Positions 6,901 to 8,840 of a stretch of DNA of 8,840 nt are shown in pieces (within the stretch, counting starts at the first letter, position 1; every line of letters begins with the position of its first letter). Source of the DNA: Patescibacteria group bacterium (lineage in GTDB: Bacteria; Patescibacteriota; Microgenomatia; Levybacterales; UBA12049). The notes beneath the pieces are model-generated. The model worked only from the letters and a program-made list of their open reading frames with translations, did not search any database and was not told where the DNA came from. Where the stretch lies: positions 1 through 8,840 of the forward strand of contig JAHIGH010000038.1 of assembly GCA_018900295.1 (NCBI GenBank), read 5' to 3'. A program made the translations under genes and the position numbers.

Positions 6901-7196
6901 GATGGATTGACAAAAATTCTACCCCGGACAAACAACAAGAATTGTCGAAATTTACCGAGCAACTGAGAGATTCAACAGCTGAAAGCAGGATGCAAACCCA
7001 TCAGATTGACGCGATTATCAAGGAAGGTAAGGGCGGCGCGCATGTTGACCCTACAATTGTTGCGGATAATTTAAGAAGCTGGTTGAAGAAGCAATTATCA
7101 CTACTTGAAAAGTATTCAACAGAGGAATTGCTTTCGAGACGACATGAACGGATTGAGAGTGTTGTTCGTACGGTTTCTGTTGAAAACAAGACGTAA
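3993..7196 (+). CDS. Fused acetyl-CoA carboxylase: biotin carboxylase + carboxyltransferase beta + alpha
   Basis: 1067 residues holding three normally separate subunits. Residues 1-458 are biotin carboxylase (AccC): start KLFIANRGEIAVR, GYGFLAENA (89-97), ATP-loop lysine K171 with GGGMG (176-180), QRRSQKLIEE (241-250, K246), catalytic EVNPRIQVE (303-311) and R353. About 500-715 are carboxyltransferase beta (AccD): SGGAR (582-586), GGVPASFAGVAD (622-633), GFTGP (646-650). It lacks the N-terminal Cys4 zinc ribbon of bacterial AccD. About 785-1060 are alpha (AccA): DRPTAADLI, the second oxyanion turn IGFKGSGGG (929-937), GKGGAHVDP (1012-1020). A linker with a hydrophobic stretch (746-761) joins beta and alpha. 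No carrier domain is present; it is the separate upstream gene. Role by family: ATP- and bicarbonate-dependent carboxylation of biotin, then transfer to acetyl-CoA to give malonyl-CoA. The ATP loop is unusual (KDPDTGGGMGN), and Ser244 replaces a common His. Propionyl- or longer acyl-CoA as substrate cannot be excluded. Confidence 0.88.
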   Translation: MTIKKLFIANRGEIAVRAALTCEKRKIKAVIPYSFSDSNSLATRMADKNIDNGWELAVLGGTTAEETYANQKKMLGAALLHRCDGIFLGYGFLAENAEFVKQCEKSGLKVLAANFDAMEKVGNKIKAREIAKKIKIGAFSTIPILEGTGNLQTFEECAKAAKQLGYPVMMKDPDTGGGMGNIIVNNEAELQQAYATLRMNRNNKALFLERYITRAVHVEVQIIADTLGNVVSLGERDCTLQRRSQKLIEESPSPHISNGMRKVLQSAAIAFAKHVNYRNVGTWEFLIDMDKKGRNGRAWYFMEVNPRIQVEHGVTEEQTGVDIIDSMIDIAEGKKLSFTQKQIQPKGHTIEVRVYAEKPEEGFRQSFGRLQVLNYPLIRGVRIDKGYEQGDDMSPWFDPTICKLIAHGQTREETMQKLLLALSHLDILGVQNNRSFLMELLNTEEFKSAKVTTAFTENWWQKELQKKIYAIRGIVNRGTFAIQKSSKIFKPQLLPQQISVPTRRSSELVSYSEYYDLQKKKSGQESAAEFGIVERDGIQFVLYELDDRFAAGTLGVAEGIAFEDACRLAYAKHLPLVTISRSGGARQHENTLSLFQMGATVHALNRYPSLFHVNIYSGGVYGGVPASFAGVADFQIGVNAKETKIGFTGPYIVAKTLGKQPKNFSAEDSYKELPEGTHTALHAFQVRNIDVLSSSLEEASDKITHLLHILKISSAITDPSKVFATYEKIGFSQMHGTAQRFDRPGVGVFVWLRNKISGLLWKRPKNGSNGKTNSYPALSIIERRKVLMHADRPTAADLIDKNARIFDDATALTSVLHIDGAEQFPPIIAAVAQLNNTPVFVLGQQTQRVVDEKTGKRTKVYDPQKPADWEYCERMIGFAKKLQLPIILIGDTTGADCLPESEDRNQSHKIAHIIKDLDRYPYPIISINIGFKGSGGGETFIRPFDAAADFENALSYVSDPMVQYWILTGRWIDKNSTPDKQQELSKFTEQLRDSTAESRMQTHQIDAIIKEGKGGAHVDPTIVADNLRSWLKKQLSLLEKYSTEELLSRRHERIESVVRTVSVENKT

Positions 7197-7250
7197 GACG
7201 AATGACTTAAGACTAATGACTAATGACTAATGACTAATGACTAATGACTA
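7188..7250 (+). repeat. 7-bp tandem array (AATGACT type) spanning carboxylase stop and KASIII start
   Basis: Nine consecutive heptamers: AAGACGT, AAGACGA, ATGACTT, AAGACTA, then five exact ATGACTA (7216-7250). The carboxylase stop TAA (7194-7196) lies in the first two units, and the ATG of the next gene (7244) is in the last. Because 7 is not a multiple of 3, the array offers ATG and tandem stops (TAATGA) in all three frames. No Shine-Dalgarno sequence precedes 7244. Confidence 0.85.
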
Positions 7251-8353
7251 AAAATAATAGACAATCTAATTTGGGAATGGGAGTATATTTGCCCGAAAAG
7301 GTGTTGGATAACGATGAACTTGAAAGACGACAAATCACTCTTCCAAGCGGAAAAAAACTTTTAGCAAAACAAATATTGGATAAAATCGGGGTTGAACGCC
7401 GTCATATAGCCGGAGATAAACAAACAGTTGCTGACATGGGATATGAGGCCGCTAAAACCTCTTTGCGAGGGTCAGGGCGGGTTGATTTGATTCTCACCTC
7501 TTCAAGCCATCCAACCTTGTTTCATGTTGCAGAGGAGATAAAGAAACGACTAGGCCTAAGAGTTCAAACAAACGAGATTGCCGCGTCGGCCGCCCAAGGC
7601 GGCCTCCTCGCAATGACAGAAGTGCTAGATATTCACGCGGCTTGTTCGGGGTCCGCGCTTCTATTCTCATATCTGCTGGAAAAACAAAACGAATTACAAG
7701 GGAAAAAGGTTCTGTTGGTCGCCACGGAAAAATTCAGCGACTCAATTGTTGACCTCCGGCACAGGGACGCGATGAAGCTTGATTCATCGCTCGGGCAGAC
7801 TATTTTCGGCGACGGCGCGGCCGCTGTCTGTTTTACCGCCGGACAGGACATGGTCATTCATTATGCTTTGAACAAGGTTCTTCCCGACTTGAGCGGGAAA
7901 AAAGATCTGATTTTAATGGCTATGGGGGAGAATAAATTTATTGAACCATGTATTGTTCGTCCTGTTGCAACGTCTGAAAAACTTAAAGATTTTCCAAAAG
8001 GGTACTTCACGCAAAACGGTCCCCGGGTCTTTGAAGATGTACAAAATATAATTCCCGGGTTGATCCGCGAGGCAGTCGACAAAGCTGGATTTAAACCGAC
8101 AGACATAGATTTGGTTGTGATACATTCGGGGAGTAAACGGGTGGTAGACGCGTTGAGGTTAAAACTTTCCCCTGATTTTGAAGTTTATTCGGATTACAAG
8201 GATGGAAATATGTCTTCGGTTTCTTTACTGTATTCATTTATTAAAGCTGTACAGGAGGGCAGAATAGGAAGTGGTAGTAAAGTTGTACTCTGCGGATTCG
8301 GCGCTGGCAGCCCTGACCTTTATTCATCTACGGTTGTGGTTGAGTTGAAGTAG
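7244..8353 (+). CDS. KASIII-like (FabH / type III PKS superfamily) condensing enzyme with in-frame repeat insertion
   Basis: 369 residues of the thiolase superfamily. Seen: MGVYLPEKVLDNDEL (12-26), the FabH-type opening; catalytic Cys134 in AACSGS; GDGAAAV (189-195); His294 in IHSGSKRVVDAL; Asn322 in GNMSSVS; a C-terminal GFGAGSP (351-357). The Cys-His-Asn triad is complete. By family it condenses an acyl-CoA starter with malonyl-ACP or malonyl-CoA, which suits its place just after the malonyl-CoA-forming carboxylase. Two details are not FabH-typical: HSGSKR instead of HQANxR, and GNMSS instead of GNTSA, both closer to chalcone-synthase or elongase-type enzymes, so acceptor and product are uncertain. 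Residues 111-125 come from a 45-bp dispersed element; without them GLRVQTN joins EVLDIHAAC as in normal KASIII. The ATG is the last unit of a heptamer array. The real fatty-acid chain starter is likely but not proven. Confidence 0.83.
   Translation: MTKNNRQSNLGMGVYLPEKVLDNDELERRQITLPSGKKLLAKQILDKIGVERRHIAGDKQTVADMGYEAAKTSLRGSGRVDLILTSSSHPTLFHVAEEIKKRLGLRVQTNEIAASAAQGGLLAMTEVLDIHAACSGSALLFSYLLEKQNELQGKKVLLVATEKFSDSIVDLRHRDAMKLDSSLGQTIFGDGAAAVCFTAGQDMVIHYALNKVLPDLSGKKDLILMAMGENKFIEPCIVRPVATSEKLKDFPKGYFTQNGPRVFEDVQNIIPGLIREAVDKAGFKPTDIDLVVIHSGSKRVVDALRLKLSPDFEVYSDYKDGNMSSVSLLYSFIKAVQEGRIGSGSKVVLCGFGAGSPDLYSSTVVVELK
7574..7618 (+). repeat. 45-bp dispersed palindromic element, copy B, in frame within the KASIII-like gene
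   Basis: It starts GAGATTGC and ends CTCGCAATGACA like copy A (1479-1523), with the same length and 32 of 45 identical bases. The centre is a perfect 7-bp stem, GGCCGCC (7588-7594) against GGCGGCC (7598-7604), with loop CAA. It is translated as EIAASAAQGGLLAMT. This run has no counterpart in FabH as I know it and is more GC-rich than its surroundings. Fifteen codons exactly, so the frame is kept. Confidence 0.85.
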
Positions 8354-8378
8354 ATTACTTGCTAAAATAGCATATTAT

Positions 8379-8430
8379 GATCCTACTTCGTCCCCCTTCG
8401 CTAAAGCTACGGAGGGACTACGAAAGGATC
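8379..8430 (+). repeat. 52-nt imperfect inverted repeat downstream of the KASIII-like gene
   Basis: GATCCT (8379-8384) pairs with AGGATC (8425-8430) and TTCGT (8387-8391) with ACGAA (8420-8424). The inner arms, CCCCCTTCG and CTACGGAGGG, pair imperfectly around CTAAAG. It lies 25 bases after the stop of the operon's last gene and may act as a 3'-end structure, but no T-run follows. The inner arms share CTTCGCT and a GCTAC-type motif with the hairpin at 3282-3350, so both may belong to one dispersed family. The rest of the gap (8431-8523) holds only a weak TATACA (8494-8499) without a good -35, and no convincing gene. Confidence 0.5.
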
Positions 8431-8505
8431 ATGCCTCCGAAGCCTTATGAAGAAAAATATAGAATTTAGACAGACGATGATGTTAATAACTTTTATACAA
8501 TTAAG

Positions 8506-8512
8506 AAAGGTG
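8506..8512 (+). promoter_or_regulatory. Ribosome binding site of the tRNA-binding protein gene
   Basis: AAAGGTG, followed by GG, lies 11 bases before the ATG at 8524. A second purine run, AAGGGG (8517-8522), is too close to the ATG to be the main site. This is the clearest Shine-Dalgarno-like sequence in the window. Confidence 0.45.
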
Positions 8513-8523
8513 GGCGAAGGGGT

Positions 8524-8840
8524 ATGAAACAGCTTGTTAGATATGAAGATTTTGCGAAGCTGGATTTACGGGTGGGGAAGGTTGTGGAGTGTGTACGCAA
8601 AGAAGATAGTAATAAGCTACTCCGGCTTACTGTAGATTTCGGGGCTGAGGGAATGCGCAATATATTGTCAGGCATATATCCCACGCATCAACCGGAGGAT
8701 CTGTTGGGTAAGCAATTTATATTTGTAATAAACCTGGAACCGAGAAAGTTGATGGGCGAGGAATCGCAAGGGATGCTTCTTTGTACAGATGATGAGAAAT
8801 TATTGCCACTGAAACCGAAATCAAAATCCGCTCCGGGAAC
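8524..8840 (+). CDS. tRNA-binding OB-fold protein, MetRS C-terminal (beta subunit)/CsaA type, 3'-truncated
   Basis: 105 residues are visible, and the frame runs off the window. Seen: FAKLDLRVGKVVECV (10-24), KLLRLTVDFG (31-40), RNILSGIYP (45-53), then FVINLEPRKLMGEESQGML (67-85), which is the signature of the EMAP/Trbp111-type OB fold at the C-terminus of bacterial methionyl-tRNA synthetase. In the family this domain binds the tRNA elbow as a dimer and helps MetRS. Here it begins with its own ATG, so it is a separate gene and not the tail of a synthetase. The usual stand-alone length is about 110 residues, so only a few are probably missing (SAPGT fits the closing 'PPGS'). It is not obviously related to lipid synthesis; a new transcription unit is likely after the hairpin at 8379-8430. 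Some lineages annotate such genes as methionine--tRNA ligase subunit beta. Confidence 0.85.
   Translation, partial: MKQLVRYEDFAKLDLRVGKVVECVRKEDSNKLLRLTVDFGAEGMRNILSGIYPTHQPEDLLGKQFIFVINLEPRKLMGEESQGMLLCTDDEKLLPLKPKSKSAPG

Noticed and set aside
8377..8469. 30-codon open frame (ATG 8377 to TAG) through the 8379-8430 palindrome.
   Set aside because: No Shine-Dalgarno sequence, no recognisable peptide, mostly made of repeat sequence; not supported as a gene.
1..8840. CRISPR array, tRNA or rRNA gene, transposase, toxin-antitoxin or phage defence genes.
   Set aside because: Looked for on both strands; the only tandem repeats have 7-bp units without spacers, and no such gene or RNA fold was seen.

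Overview
The window looks like chromosomal DNA of an uncultured bacterium with a moderately AT-rich genome and the standard bacterial code (TAA, TGA and TAG all end genes). It carries an early fatty-acid synthesis locus built around acetyl-CoA carboxylase (ACC). Several starts lack a Shine-Dalgarno sequence, and the gene boundaries are crowded with short palindromic and heptameric repeats. The free-standing MetRS-C-type tRNA-binding gene, the repeats and the divergent enzymes would suit a candidate phylum, possibly Patescibacteria or a similar metagenomic lineage. That placement is inference and weak; no marker gene fixes it.

Layout. Bases 1-684 hold the 3' part of a class I methyltransferase on +. 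Bases 704-2340 hold a two-gene minus-strand unit: a FabG-like ketoacyl reductase followed, through an ATGA overlap, by an HX4D glycerolipid-type acyltransferase. Bases 2341-2509 are a divergent promoter region with a good sigma70-type promoter facing each way. Bases 2510-8353 form a four-gene plus-strand unit: biotin protein ligase, a divergent biotin carrier protein (BCCP), a 1067-residue fusion of biotin carboxylase with both carboxyltransferase halves (AccC-AccD-AccA order), and a KASIII-like condensing enzyme. Bases 8524-8840 start a tRNA-binding OB-fold protein that runs off the window.

How it fits together (inference from families and order): the ligase would load biotin on the carrier, the fused enzyme would carboxylate biotin and make malonyl-CoA, the KASIII-like enzyme would start chains, the reductase would reduce the 3-ketoacyl product, and the acyltransferase would place acyl chains on a lipid acceptor. 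ACP, FabD, FabZ, FabI and FabF are not in the window.

The most unusual observations are: (1) a 45-bp dispersed palindromic element present twice, both copies in frame inside genes (the N-terminus of the acyltransferase, and just before the active-site cysteine of the KASIII-like enzyme), read from opposite strands; (2) a BCCP whose biotinyl-lysine motif reads QTKN instead of (A/V)MKM, next to its presumed ligase; (3) the three-part ACC fusion with the carrier left separate; (4) 7-bp tandem arrays starting at the stop codons of ACC genes, one of which supplies the start codon of the next gene.
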